64,000 bases of DNA from Streptomyces actuosus (GTDB taxonomy: Bacteria; Actinomycetota; Actinomycetes; Streptomycetales; Streptomycetaceae). Every line of letters begins with the position of its first letter. The first letter of the stretch is position 1. Shown one piece after another: positions 27,653 through 35,968 of this stretch. Location of the stretch: contig NZ_JAFFZS010000021.1 of assembly GCF_016921115.1 (NCBI RefSeq), positions 1 to 64,000 on the forward strand, given 5' to 3'. The notes under the pieces were generated by a model that was not told the DNA's origin, made no database searches, and saw nothing but the letters and a program-made list of their open reading frames with translations. A program made the position numbers and the translations under genes.

Positions 27653-29700
27653 CAGCGGCTTCCGTCGGTGAAGGCGTCGAACACGCCGAAGGGGATGACC
27701 TGGGCGATGTCTTCTTCGCCTTCCGGCTCCTCGTCCGTCTCCGGCTCGGGTTCGTGCCGGGCCTGCGGCAGGGCCGGCACGGCTGTCGCCGCTTTGGTGC
27801 GGGCGGCGATGCGGCGGTCCGGGCCGTTTCCGGCGAGGGTCAGAAGGTCGTCGATGACGGCGGCGATGGCGTTCTCGTCGGTGTCGTCGGCTCCCTTCGC
27901 GGCCAGCACTGCTCTGGCGTGGCGCCAGGTGAAGTCGGCGAACGGCGCGGAGACCGTGCCGAGCCGGGTCCAGGGAACGGTGATCCAGCCTCCGGCCCGG
28001 GTGTCGCGTACCCAGACGTGGGAGAGGTCGTAGGGGTCGTGGTGGACCTCCCAGAGGTTGCCCTTGGTGTCCACTCCGGACGGCTGGCGCCGGTAAGGGC
28101 CCAGCTCCCGGCAGTCGTAGGTGCGGTAGTCGAGCGTGATGCCGTAGTCGTTGATCTTCCGCCACTCCGCCGGCAGCAGCTCGATGTAGTCGTCACCGCC
28201 GAGACAGACCGGCAGGTAGCCGGTGCGGGAGACGAGCATGGCGTAGACCTCGTTCGGCGAGAGGGCCTTGCCCGGCAGGAACGGACTGCGCAGAGAGTCA
28301 TGCGGGCGGGTCTGCCAACGGGCGACGACCCATTCATGGAAGAGATCGGCGAGTTCCGCGATCGTCCAGACGGCCTGGACGTCGCGGCCGCGCCGGGTGG
28401 TGTCGGAGCCGACGTATCCGGCGACGTGCTGGCAGAACAGGGTGTTGATGGACTCGAACGTCCGCTCCACGACGCCCTTGTCCGTCGGCGTGGCCGGCCG
28501 CGCGGGCTGGACGGAGATTCCCAGTGAACGGCAGGCCGCGACGAACGTGTCCGAGATGAAGACCTTGCCCCGGTCCACGGTGATCGTGTCCGGGACGATC
28601 ACCGGACGTGCCGCGGCGTGCTCCAGTCGGGCATCGACACTCATCAACCGGGCGTGCGGGACCAGTGAGGCTGACATTCGCAGGGCGTCCGACCATCCGG
28701 GCCGCATCGGTTCCGGCACCATCATGCGTGCCAGCAGCAGCGCGGCGTCCACGGCCTTCGTCCCGGCCGGACGCAGGATCGCCGCGCAGATGGTGCGGGA
28801 GGCGACATCCACCGCGATCGTCAACTCGACCCGGCCCGTCACACCGTCGTCCAGGACGGCCAGCACGTCCAGCGGGGTGGTGTCGATCTGCACCACCTCG
28901 CCGGGTCGGGCGGCCAGAGTCGGGGTGAACGGCGCCTCCGGACGCCCGGCCAAAGAACGCCGGGTCGTGGCCGCCCCGAAGCTGTGGCGCCCTTCGGACA
29001 TCGACTTGAGCAGCCGGAAGTACGTTGCCCGCGACGGAAGCGGGACCGTTCCCTCTCCGTGCCGCTCGGCGACCAGCTTCTCGGCCTGCCGAATCACGCG
29101 GGTGCGGGTCCCCGTCGACAAATCCTCCTGCGCGGCCAGGGCCTCCAGCACCGCCTCGACCAGTCGCCCGTCCACCCGGCCGGTGCCCGGTGCCATGGAC
29201 AGCCTGGTGGCCCGCCGGTCCACCAGCCCCCACAACCCCTCGTCCCGCCACTTCGACCTCAACCGGAACAGCGTCCGTTCCGACACCTCGGTGCCCAACG
29301 CGGTCAGCTCCGCCGCCTTGGCCACCAGCCGTTCGTTCACGGTCCGCCACTGCGGGTCGTACTCGGGCCGGGGAACCGTCCCCTTCGGCGCATCCGGCGG
29401 GAGCCCGGTCTCCGCCTCGATCAGGTGCTTCTCGAAGAACCGGGCCTTACGCAGAGCCACTTCGGGAACCGTGTCCAACAGGCCGAAGGGCGGCAGTCCC
29501 GACGTGGGGGCAGTGGAGTCCAGCAGCTCGAACCCGTCCGACGCCATCAGGTGAGCGAACACCACCATGCTCGCGGTGTTGCGCTCGTCGACCAGGCGGA
29601 CGGTCGTGCCCGACAGGCCCACCACCGTGTGGACCCGGTCATCGAACCGGACCCGGTCACCCACCCGCAGCACACCCCGCGGCCGCTCGTGCTCCGGCAT
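27652..29700 (-). CDS. tnsB: TnsB/TniA-type DDE transposase
   Basis: A 682-residue transposase of the Mu/TnsB group that cuts the 3' ends and joins them to target DNA. An N-terminal DNA-binding region (with LFRLRSKWRDEGLWGL) precedes an rve integrase core whose DDE triad is Asp273 (QIDTTPLD), Asp376 (TVDRGKVF) and Glu412 (VVERTFESIN), giving 35 residues between the last two, as expected. A Mu C-terminal beta-barrel follows, then an acidic tail. ATG 29700 overlaps the tnsA stop by one base. Confidence 0.94.
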   Translation of the reverse strand: MPEHERPRGVLRVGDRVRFDDRVHTVVGLSGTTVRLVDERNTASMVVFAHLMASDGFELLDSTAPTSGLPPFGLLDTVPEVALRKARFFEKHLIEAETGLPPDAPKGTVPRPEYDPQWRTVNERLVAKAAELTALGTEVSERTLFRLRSKWRDEGLWGLVDRRATRLSMAPGTGRVDGRLVEAVLEALAAQEDLSTGTRTRVIRQAEKLVAERHGEGTVPLPSRATYFRLLKSMSEGRHSFGAATTRRSLAGRPEAPFTPTLAARPGEVVQIDTTPLDVLAVLDDGVTGRVELTIAVDVASRTICAAILRPAGTKAVDAALLLARMMVPEPMRPGWSDALRMSASLVPHARLMSVDARLEHAAARPVIVPDTITVDRGKVFISDTFVAACRSLGISVQPARPATPTDKGVVERTFESINTLFCQHVAGYVGSDTTRRGRDVQAVWTIAELADLFHEWVVARWQTRPHDSLRSPFLPGKALSPNEVYAMLVSRTGYLPVCLGGDDYIELLPAEWRKINDYGITLDYRTYDCRELGPYRRQPSGVDTKGNLWEVHHDPYDLSHVWVRDTRAGGWITVPWTRLGTVSAPFADFTWRHARAVLAAKGADDTDENAIAAVIDDLLTLAGNGPDRRIAARTKAATAVPALPQARHEPEPETDEEPEGEEDIAQVIPFGVFDAFTDGSR

Positions 29701-30476
29701 CAACCCTCCACCCGGCAGACCAAGGAGTAATCGCCCAAGGGACGCGACAGATCCGTCCCCAGGCGCCCGCACCACAGCAGATGGAAGACGACAGGCAGCA
29801 CCCGGATCGGGTCTCCGACCTGAGCGGCTTGGCCCACCAGAGGGCCGGGAACCGCGAAGGCGGCCTCCACCGCCTCCGTCAACCCGGCCCCGCCGAACCG
29901 CGGATGGCGGAACCCGGCGAGCCACCGCAGGTTCGCCACCCTCACCCGATCGATCTCTCCGACGAGCCGGTAGTCCCACCCCACCGCCTCGCACGCAGCC
30001 TGCGTACCGGCGAACTTGGCCAGGTCCCGCGGCTTGCGCCGACCCTCCGGCCTGCAGTCCACCACGACAGCCGACCCATCGGCCCGCCGCGCGAAGTAGT
30101 CCGGCGCGTGCGACAGCCGTCCCCCCTCCGCCGACGTCCAGAACAGCCAGAACGGCTGCGACGAGAACCCGGCGACACACGGATCGAAGTCCATCGAGAT
30201 CGCGTGATCCCGCTCCAGCCACGACTCGAACCCCACATGCCGCAGCATCGTGGCCGCCCAGTACAAGCCCGGAAAGTGCCGCTGCCCCCGGTACGACGGA
30301 AACTCCCGCACCGGAACGACCTCCTCGAAGGCCACCTCGACCACGTTCCCCAGCGGCCAGCGCACTTCCACGCCCTCCCGGAGCCAGGCCACGGCGAAAC
30401 CGGCCGCCCTGTCCCTACCGCTCAGCGGCTCCCCCTCATCGTCCACACCAGGACGATGTCCACTGGATTGCGACAA
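29700..30476 (-). CDS. tnsA: TnsA-like endonuclease
   Basis: A 258-residue protein placed first in the operon, as tnsA is in Tn7. It has the PSYRGQRHFPGLYW opening of the TnsA nuclease core, Glu88 (WLERDHA), Asp126 (SHAPDYF) and a VVVDCRP strand (138-143). In canonical TnsA the last motif is QxK, so here Asp-Cys-Arg replaces it. If active, it would nick the 5' ends and allow cut-and-paste transposition. The only start that includes the whole region is TTG 30476; no ribosome binding site decides it, and GTG codons further in are possible. Confidence 0.8.
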   Translation of the reverse strand: MSQSSGHRPGVDDEGEPLSGRDRAAGFAVAWLREGVEVRWPLGNVVEVAFEEVVPVREFPSYRGQRHFPGLYWAATMLRHVGFESWLERDHAISMDFDPCVAGFSSQPFWLFWTSAEGGRLSHAPDYFARRADGSAVVVDCRPEGRRKPRDLAKFAGTQAACEAVGWDYRLVGEIDRVRVANLRWLAGFRHPRFGGAGLTEAVEAAFAVPGPLVGQAAQVGDPIRVLPVVFHLLWCGRLGTDLSRPLGDYSLVCRVEG

Positions 30477-30488
30477 GCCACATGCAAC

Positions 30489-30666
30489 GAGACAAGAGCC
30501 ACCCCAAAGCGGGACACCGTCTCACTCAAACCTGTCTCGGCCCCTGCCCCGCAAAGTCGGCACACAGATCAATGCGACCAGCCACAGTTCGATGCGACGG
30601 GACAGAGACGAACAGGACGGCCGTCGGACTTCGGTGAGACCGGTCAAGGCCCGATGAGACAGGACG
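30489..30666. repeat. right end of the Tn7-like element with repeated GTCTC/GAGAC sites
   Basis: Six copies of GTCTC/GAGAC start at 30489, 30519, 30534, 30605, 30636 and 30656. The last two are 20 bases apart and closest to the tip; the copy at 30636 lies in the TGAGACCGGTCA shared with the left end. The tnsA promoter must lie within or near this end, so transposase binding could repress it. Confidence 0.55.
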
Positions 30667-30683
30667 GCGACGGTCCGTGAGGG

Positions 30684-30712
30684 TTGTCAGTCGATAGGTT
30701 CCGATATATCGT
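30684..30712 (+). promoter_or_regulatory. promoter with overlapping palindrome for the PadR gene
   Basis: TTGTCA (30684-30689), 17-base spacer and TATCGT (30707-30712) form a plausible promoter 43 bases ahead of the start codon. The palindrome CGATATATCG at 30702-30711 overlaps the -10 box, as expected for autorepression by a PadR protein. Confidence 0.55.
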
Positions 30713-30754
30713 TGAGGCATCGCGACAGATCAACGATGGAATGGAGTGGTTGCG

Positions 30755-31378
30755 ATGCGTACCCATGGATTCGGTTACGAGCGCGGACACGGCGGCCCCG
30801 GGCAGTACGGCCGGGACGGCTTCGAGGGGCGGCGCGGTGCCTTCGGGCCGTTCGGGCCGGGCGGTCCCGGCTTCGGCGGTCCGGGCTTCGGGCCGGGCGG
30901 CCCCTGGGGTCCCCGAGGGCGCGGCGGGCCGCGCGGAAGGGCGCGGAGGGGAGACGTACGGGCGTCGATCCTGGCGCTCCTCAAGGACCGGCCGATGCAC
31001 GGCTACGAGATGATCCAGGAGATCGCCGAGCGCAGCGGCGGTGCGTGGAAGCCGAGCCCCGGCTCGGTGTACCCCACCCTCCAGTTGTTGGAGGACGAGG
31101 GCCTGATCGTCAGTGAGACCGAGGGCGGCAAGAAGCTGTTCTCGCTCACCGAGGCGGGCCGGACCGCCGCCGACGAGGGGCCCGAGGCGCCCTGGGAGGA
31201 GGCCTCTCGCGGAATCGACTGGGAGGCCCTGCACGACGTCCGCCAGGCCGGCTTCGGGCTGATGGAGGCCTTCGGGCAGGTCTGGAAGACCGGCAGCAAG
31301 GAGCAGCGTGAGAAGGCCCTGGCCGTGATCGGCGAGGCCCGCAAGAAGCTGTACCTGATCCTCGCCGACGAGGATTGA
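30755..31378 (+). CDS. PadR family transcriptional regulator
   Basis: A 207-residue repressor. The first ~65 residues are a Gly/Pro/Phe-rich low-complexity segment; the PadR winged helix follows (DVRASILALLKDRPMHGYEM, PSPGSVYPTLQLLEDEGLI) and a C-terminal dimerisation helix. ATG 30755 has GGAG at 30743-30746. PadR proteins usually repress themselves and a neighbouring exporter; no transporter directly adjoins, and a strong hairpin follows the gene. Confidence 0.9.
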   Translation: MRTHGFGYERGHGGPGQYGRDGFEGRRGAFGPFGPGGPGFGGPGFGPGGPWGPRGRGGPRGRARRGDVRASILALLKDRPMHGYEMIQEIAERSGGAWKPSPGSVYPTLQLLEDEGLIVSETEGGKKLFSLTEAGRTAADEGPEAPWEEASRGIDWEALHDVRQAGFGLMEAFGQVWKTGSKEQREKALAVIGEARKKLYLILADED

Positions 31379-31393
31379 GCCCCCACCCGTCAC

Positions 31394-31427
31394 AGGGCGC
31401 CCCGCGGAACCGTCCGCGGGGCGCCCT
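31394..31427 (+). terminator. intrinsic hairpin after the PadR gene
   Basis: A perfect 14-base-pair stem (31394-31407 with 31414-31427) closes a 6-base loop, 16 bases past the PadR stop. Confidence 0.8.
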
Positions 31428-31587
31428 CGTCGTGCTGCGACGGGGACCACGGGGGCCCGGCCCGCGGGGGCGGCCGGGGCGCGCCCCGCGGACGGCGCTC
31501 GCCGGGCCGTGCTCGGACCACCTGCCGCAGCTCCGCGGCGTCGAACACGTCGCACGCCCGGGGGAGGGCGCTCTCGTCGTGGTGGTG

Positions 31588-31680
31588 TCACGCCTGCCGG
31601 AACAGTTCGGCGAGCCGTACGTCCTCGGAGGCGTACACCCGGTACGCGTACTGTCTGCCGTCCACGGCGGGCGACGCCAT
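31588..31680 (-). pseudogene. possible small gene or C-terminal remnant
   Basis: Within an otherwise empty 517-base gap, 30 codons read MASPAVDGRQYAYRVYASED and end ELFRQA. The segment resembles the C-terminus of Streptomyces hypothetical proteins more than random sequence, but the reading frame upstream loses this character. It is reported as weak evidence only; the rest of the gap shows nothing. Confidence 0.25.
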
Positions 31681-31895
31681 CAGCCGGCAGCTGCTCCCCA
31701 GGTCCGAGGGGGACGTGCGGGCGGCGCATGCCGGCCTCCCCGGCGGCGCGTGTCAGGGCGGTGGCCGCCCTCCGTGGCGGGGGGCGACCTCCTCCGCAAG
31801 GAGGAGACGAGGGGACCGCTGTGCACTCGGCGTGGGACGTGGAAATGGGTCTCTCCGGGGATGTGCGGTCCCGATGCGTCTGATGAGGTGTTCCT

Positions 31896-32447
31896 GTGCA
31901 ACCCCGTACTCCCCGGCAGCCCGCCCGTGACCAGGCCGTCCGGCACCGTGTCGACGAGGACGCCGGGCTGGGCCCCGAACTCGCGGCGGTGGTGGCCGGT
32001 GCGCGGCGCCGGGCCGTGAGGGACGGCGACCGGCAGGTCGACACCGCCCATCTGCTGCACTCCCTGCTGGAGGCGGACCCGGACGTCCGGGCAGCCGTCG
32101 GAGGCCCGGCGCAGATCGCCCGTCTCCTCGGCTATCTCGTGCAGCGCAGCATCGGCTACGGGCTGCGCTGGCAGGGCAGTGTCGAGGACTCCGGCTCGGT
32201 CCCCGTGGTGACGTCGGCCGAGGGCTTCTCCCCGCTCGCCGCGGGCGCGCTGGAGCACGCCTGCGCGCGCGCCCGTGGGCGCGGCGGACCGCCCCGGGGC
32301 GCCGACCTGCTCGCGGCCGTGGTGAGCGACCCCGGTGCCCGGGCCGTCGAGGTGCTCGGTGCCGCGGGCATCGAGGCCGGTCGGGTGTCCGCCCGTATCG
32401 GACGTCGCGTGGAGGGGCGCGCCGCCGGGGGCGAGGAGCCGCGCTGA
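31896..32447 (+). CDS. Clp N-terminal domain protein
   Basis: A 183-residue protein with two ClpN-type repeats (AVRDGDRQVDTAHLLHSLLE and ALEHACARARGRGGPPRGAD) and no AAA domain. Stand-alone ClpN proteins are thought to act as adaptors or decoys for Clp proteases. GTG 31896 has GAGG at 31885-31888. Confidence 0.82.
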   Translation: MQPRTPRQPARDQAVRHRVDEDAGLGPELAAVVAGARRRAVRDGDRQVDTAHLLHSLLEADPDVRAAVGGPAQIARLLGYLVQRSIGYGLRWQGSVEDSGSVPVVTSAEGFSPLAAGALEHACARARGRGGPPRGADLLAAVVSDPGARAVEVLGAAGIEAGRVSARIGRRVEGRAAGGEEPR

Positions 32448-32827
32448 GGGCCCCGGTCCCAGGTCGAGTCCTGGCGCGGGCCTGACCGGGCAGACAGGTC
32501 GGCCCCTGTCGCGAGGCGGTCGCGCGGCCCGGGGCGAGTCGTAGGGCCGGCGGGGTGGGGCAGGCGGGGTGGGGCAGGCGCGGGCGAGCGCTGCCGAGCG
32601 GGGAGGCGCTCCGTCGCAGCGCAGGGCCGGGCGGTTCGGGCCGATCGGGAAGCGGCGGCACGGTGCCGGGTGCCGGCGCCGCGTCGGCCCCGGGCTGGAG
32701 GAGAAGCGTCCGGTGACGGTGTCGGGCCGGGCGCCCCTGCCGACGGGCGGGACCGTTTGACCGTCCAGCCCGTGAGACAGGTGTCATCAAGGGTGACGCT
32801 CCTGTCGTCGGCTGTCATCATGAGCCG
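32448..32827. other. intergenic region with a tandem 14-base repeat
   Basis: No gene is seen in these 380 bases. A 14-base unit GCGGGGTGGGGCAG is tandemly duplicated at 32550-32577. TTGACC at 32757-32762 could be a -35 element for the downstream transporter, but no good -10 box follows at the right distance. Confidence 0.4.
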
Positions 32828-33829
32828 GTGCATACGTCTGGAAGCAGTCAGGGCCACCGCGGGAAGGGCCTCGGTCTCTCCCTCGCGCTCGCGTCGGCAC
32901 TCGCCTTCGGTGGATCCGGCGTGGCGGCCAAGCCGTTGATCGAGGCGGGGCTCGACCCGCTGCACGTGGTGTGGCTGCGCGTCGCGGGGGCGGCCCTGGT
33001 GATGCTGCCGCTGGCCGTGCGCCACCGCGCGCTGCCGCGTCGGCGGCCCGCGTTGCTCGCCGGGTTCGGTCTGCTGGCTGTGGCGGGGGTCCAGGCCTGC
33101 TACTTCGCCGCGCTCTCGCGCATCCCCGTCGGCGTCGCGCTGCTGGTGGAGTACCTCGCGCCCGCGCTGGTGCTGGGCTGGGTGCGCTTCGTGCAGCGGC
33201 GGCCTGTCACGCGTGCCGCGGCCGTCGGCGTCGTGCTCGCCGTCGGCGGACTGGCCTGCGTGGTCGAGGTGTGGTCGGGCCTGAGCTTCGACGCCCTCGG
33301 GCTGCTGCTCGCCCTCGGCGCCGCCTGCTGCCAGGTCGGCTACTTCGTGCTCTCCGACCACGGCGGCGATTCCGGCGACGACGCCCCCGACCCCCTCGGC
33401 GTCATCGCCTACGGCCTGCTCGTCGGCGCCGCCGTGCTGACCGTCCTGGCCCGCCCCTGGGACATGGACTGGTCGGTGCTCGCCGGCGGTGCGCTCATGA
33501 ACGGCACCCCCGTCGCGGCCTGGTTGCTGCTGGGCTGGATCGTGCTGATCGCCACCGTCGTCGCCTATGTGACCGGTGTCGTGTCGGTGCGCCGGCTCTC
33601 CCCGCAGATCGCGGGCGTCGTGGCGTGTCTGGAGGCCGTCGTCGCGACCGTGCTGGCCTGGGTCCTGCTCGGCGAGCACCTGTCCGCGCCGCAACTCGTC
33701 GGCGGCGCCGTGGTCCTCGTGGGGGCGTTCATCGCCCAGTCCTCGGCGCCCGCGAAGAGTTCCGCGGAGCCGGTGGCGAGCGGCGGCGGCCCCGAAAGGG
33801 AATTGTCGACCCGGGGGACGGCCGCCTAA
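32828..33829 (+). CDS. EamA family (DMT) transporter
   Basis: A 333-residue membrane protein with ten predicted helices in two EamA halves, including the LVEYLAPALVLGW and ACLEAVVATVLAWVLLGEHL segments. Substrates of this family are metabolites or drugs and cannot be told from sequence. The C-terminus is a polar tail. It starts at GTG 32828 and precedes a second EamA gene on the same strand. Confidence 0.87.
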   Translation: MHTSGSSQGHRGKGLGLSLALASALAFGGSGVAAKPLIEAGLDPLHVVWLRVAGAALVMLPLAVRHRALPRRRPALLAGFGLLAVAGVQACYFAALSRIPVGVALLVEYLAPALVLGWVRFVQRRPVTRAAAVGVVLAVGGLACVVEVWSGLSFDALGLLLALGAACCQVGYFVLSDHGGDSGDDAPDPLGVIAYGLLVGAAVLTVLARPWDMDWSVLAGGALMNGTPVAAWLLLGWIVLIATVVAYVTGVVSVRRLSPQIAGVVACLEAVVATVLAWVLLGEHLSAPQLVGGAVVLVGAFIAQSSAPAKSSAEPVASGGGPERELSTRGTAA

Positions 33830-34019
33830 GGTGCCGGTCATGCATTCGGACGCGCTCGTTCTGCCGCCGCCGGCCGCCTGAGGCGGGCCCTCCGGTGATG
33901 TACGCCCGGCGCGGGTCGCCGGGCCGAACGGTGCTGCCCGCAGAAGAAGCCCGCGGATCCCGCCGCCGCTCCGGCTGGTGGGGGTCCTACCTCCTTCCGA
34001 GCTTCTGCGGAGAGAACAC

Positions 34020-35000
34020 GTGTCCCTTCCTGCTTCCGGTCCTGCTTCCGGTCATGTCGCCGGTTCTGCTACCGGTGCCGTCTCCGGCCTGCCCGTCGGG
34101 CGAGGCCTGTTGTGTCTGATCGTCGCCGGCGTCGCCTGGGGCACTGCGGGCGCCGCCGCGTCACTGGTCTACCGCGCCAGTGACCTGGGCCCCGTCGCCC
34201 TGTCCTTCTGGCGCTGCGCCGCCGGACTCGTCCTGCTGCTCGCCGCGAGGCTGCTGCGTCCGGGAACCCGGGGTTCCGTCGAGCCGGGGCCGCTCGGCCG
34301 CCGTGTGGGGCGGGCCGTGGCCACCGGCGTGGGACTCGCGGTGTTCCAGACGACGTACTTCGCCGCGGTCGCCGCGACCGGGCTGGCCGTGGCCACCGTG
34401 GTCACGCTCGGCGCCGGTCCCGTCCTGATCGCGTTCGGCGCCCGGCTCACCCTGGGGGAGCGGCTCGGCTCGGGCGGGACCACCGCCGTCGCCGGCGCGC
34501 TGGCCGGGCTGGCGGTCCTCGTCCTCGGCGGCGGGGGGACGACCGTACGGCCCTGGGGCGTGCTGCTCGCGCTGGCGTCCGCCGCCGGGTACAGCGCGAT
34601 GACGCTGCTGACCCGTCACTGGGGGCGTGCGGGAGGCGCCGACGCCTCCGCCACGACCGTGTCGGCGTTCGCCGTGAGCAGCATGTGCCTGCTGCCGTTC
34701 GCCCTCGCCGAGGGACTGGTGCCGCACACGGTCGATCCGGTGCGCACCGTGGTGCTGCTCGCCTACATCGCCGCCGTGCCCACCGCCCTGGCCTATGCGC
34801 TCTACTTCGCGGGCGCGGCCGTGGTCCGGTCGGCGACCGTGTCCGTGGTCATGCTGCTGGAGCCGGTCGCCGCGGCCGTACTCGCCGTGGCCGTCCTCGG
34901 GGAACGGCTCACGGCCGCCACCTGCCTCGGCACGCTGCTGCTGCTGGGCTCGGTGACCGGGCTGGCGTTGGCGGAGGCCCGGGCGACCGTACCGGCCTGA
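34020..35000 (+). CDS. EamA family (DMT) transporter
   Basis: A 326-residue ten-helix EamA permease with GVAWGTAGAAASLVY in helix 1 and MLLEPVAAAVLAVAVLGERL in the second repeat. GTG 34020 follows a GGAGAG sequence. It lies 190 bases after the other EamA gene; sequence differences between the two show they are not a recent duplication. Confidence 0.86.
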   Translation: MSLPASGPASGHVAGSATGAVSGLPVGRGLLCLIVAGVAWGTAGAAASLVYRASDLGPVALSFWRCAAGLVLLLAARLLRPGTRGSVEPGPLGRRVGRAVATGVGLAVFQTTYFAAVAATGLAVATVVTLGAGPVLIAFGARLTLGERLGSGGTTAVAGALAGLAVLVLGGGGTTVRPWGVLLALASAAGYSAMTLLTRHWGRAGGADASATTVSAFAVSSMCLLPFALAEGLVPHTVDPVRTVVLLAYIAAVPTALAYALYFAGAAVVRSATVSVVMLLEPVAAAVLAVAVLGERLTAATCLGTLLLLGSVTGLALAEARATVPA

Positions 35001-35335
35001 CACGGGGAGCCGTGCACAGCCCGGCCCGCCGGCTGCGCGTGCCGCACCGGCCGGGCGGGGCGCGGCGGGAGTGTCTGCCCGCGGCGGGGCGGTACGCGGC
35101 CGGAAACGTCCGCTCCGGCTCCCGCCGCGGCCGCCGAGGGGCCCGCCCGGCAGCACCGGTCGGACGGGTGCCGCCGGCGCCGGCCGACGGCGTCCGGGGC
35201 CCGCGTGCCGGACCCGTGCGGACGGGACGGACGTGCGGGGGCACGGCGCGGGCCGGTGGGTCCGCGCGGTGCGGGGGCGGACGGCGCGTTCGAGCGCTGC
35301 GGGGCAGGCGTGGTCGACGTCGGCGGGCGCCCCGG
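35001..35335. other. intergenic region without recognised gene
   Basis: The 335 bases between the convergent EamA and PaiB-like genes are extremely GC-rich, with no frame of typical codon bias and no clear hairpin terminator. Confidence 0.4.
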
Positions 35336-35968
35336 TCAGGGGGAGCGCCGGCGCAGCAGGTGGTCCCGTGCCGCCGCGTCCCTCGGACCGCCCCGGGCGG
35401 CCAGGCCGGCCGCGATCCGGTCCTGCGTCTCGGCCGGACGGTGTCCGCCGTACTTGAACTTGCCCCGTACGCCGGTCACTTCCAGCCGCAGCCCGCGAAT
35501 GCCCGACAGCTTCCGCCCGTACGGCTCCTCGCCCGCCGCCGCCCGCGCCGAGCCGCCCTCCGGCTGGAAGTGGCGGAGCTGGCGGTTGAGCAGGTCGGCC
35601 TTGTCCGCCGGGTCGTCCACGACGTGGGCGCGGCAGCGCAGTTGCACGGCCGCGTAGAAACTGGTGGGCGTGCCGTGTTCGGCCGGGCCGTCCGACGGGG
35701 CCTGCCATGGGCCGGGGACGTACACGTAGTCGTCGACCACGCTCAGCACCACGACCGGGTCCGCCTCCAGCGCCGCCCACAGGGGGTTGGGTCGGGCGAG
35801 GTGGGTGACGGCCTCGGCGCGGTCGGCGTCGTAGGCGAAGTGGAGCGGCTGGACGAACGGCGGCTCGCCCGCCGGGCCGTTGGCGGCGAGTTGGCCGAAG
35901 TCGCGGACGGCGAGCCAGTCCCGCCACTCGGCGTCGTCGAGGGGCGCGTCCCAGGGATGGATCAGCAT
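35336..35968 (-). CDS. FMN-binding split-barrel protein, PaiB-like
   Basis: A 210-residue protein of the PaiB/FMN-binding negative regulator family. It opens with LIHPWDAP and carries HFAYD, VVLSVVDDYVYVPGPW and a C-terminal GVRGKFKYGGHR segment. In Bacillus, PaiB acts with the PaiA acetyltransferase; here it is coupled instead with a second split-barrel gene by a TGATG overlap. GTG 35971 is an alternative start. Confidence 0.82.
   Translation of the reverse strand: MLIHPWDAPLDDAEWRDWLAVRDFGQLAANGPAGEPPFVQPLHFAYDADRAEAVTHLARPNPLWAALEADPVVVLSVVDDYVYVPGPWQAPSDGPAEHGTPTSFYAAVQLRCRAHVVDDPADKADLLNRQLRHFQPEGGSARAAAGEEPYGRKLSGIRGLRLEVTGVRGKFKYGGHRPAETQDRIAAGLAARGGPRDAAARDHLLRRRSP

Larger units (their letters stand above)
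25061..30666 (-). mobile_element. compact Tn7-like transposon (TnsABC-TniQ with SMI1/KNR4)
   Basis: Five co-directional genes read leftwards: TnsA-like endonuclease, TnsB/TniA DDE transposase, TnsC/TniB AAA ATPase, TniQ target adaptor, and an SMI1/KNR4 protein. The first four overlap by one to four bases. The outer ~280 and ~180 bases on each side are non-coding and carry repeated GTCTC/GAGAC motifs. Candidate inverted tips are TGTCCCGTCTCAT at 25061-25073 and, reverse-complemented, CGTCCTGTCTCAT at 30654-30666; they match over 11 of 13 bases, and the alignment runs on with CTTG. No convincing target-site duplication was found, so the exact ends are provisional. No CRISPR array or Cas gene accompanies it. 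Confidence 0.82.

Noticed and set aside
29701..30222. N-terminal extension of the TnsB frame
   Set aside because: The extension overlaps tnsA and is glycine-rich nonsense; the ATG at 29700 gives a normal TniA/TnsB start.
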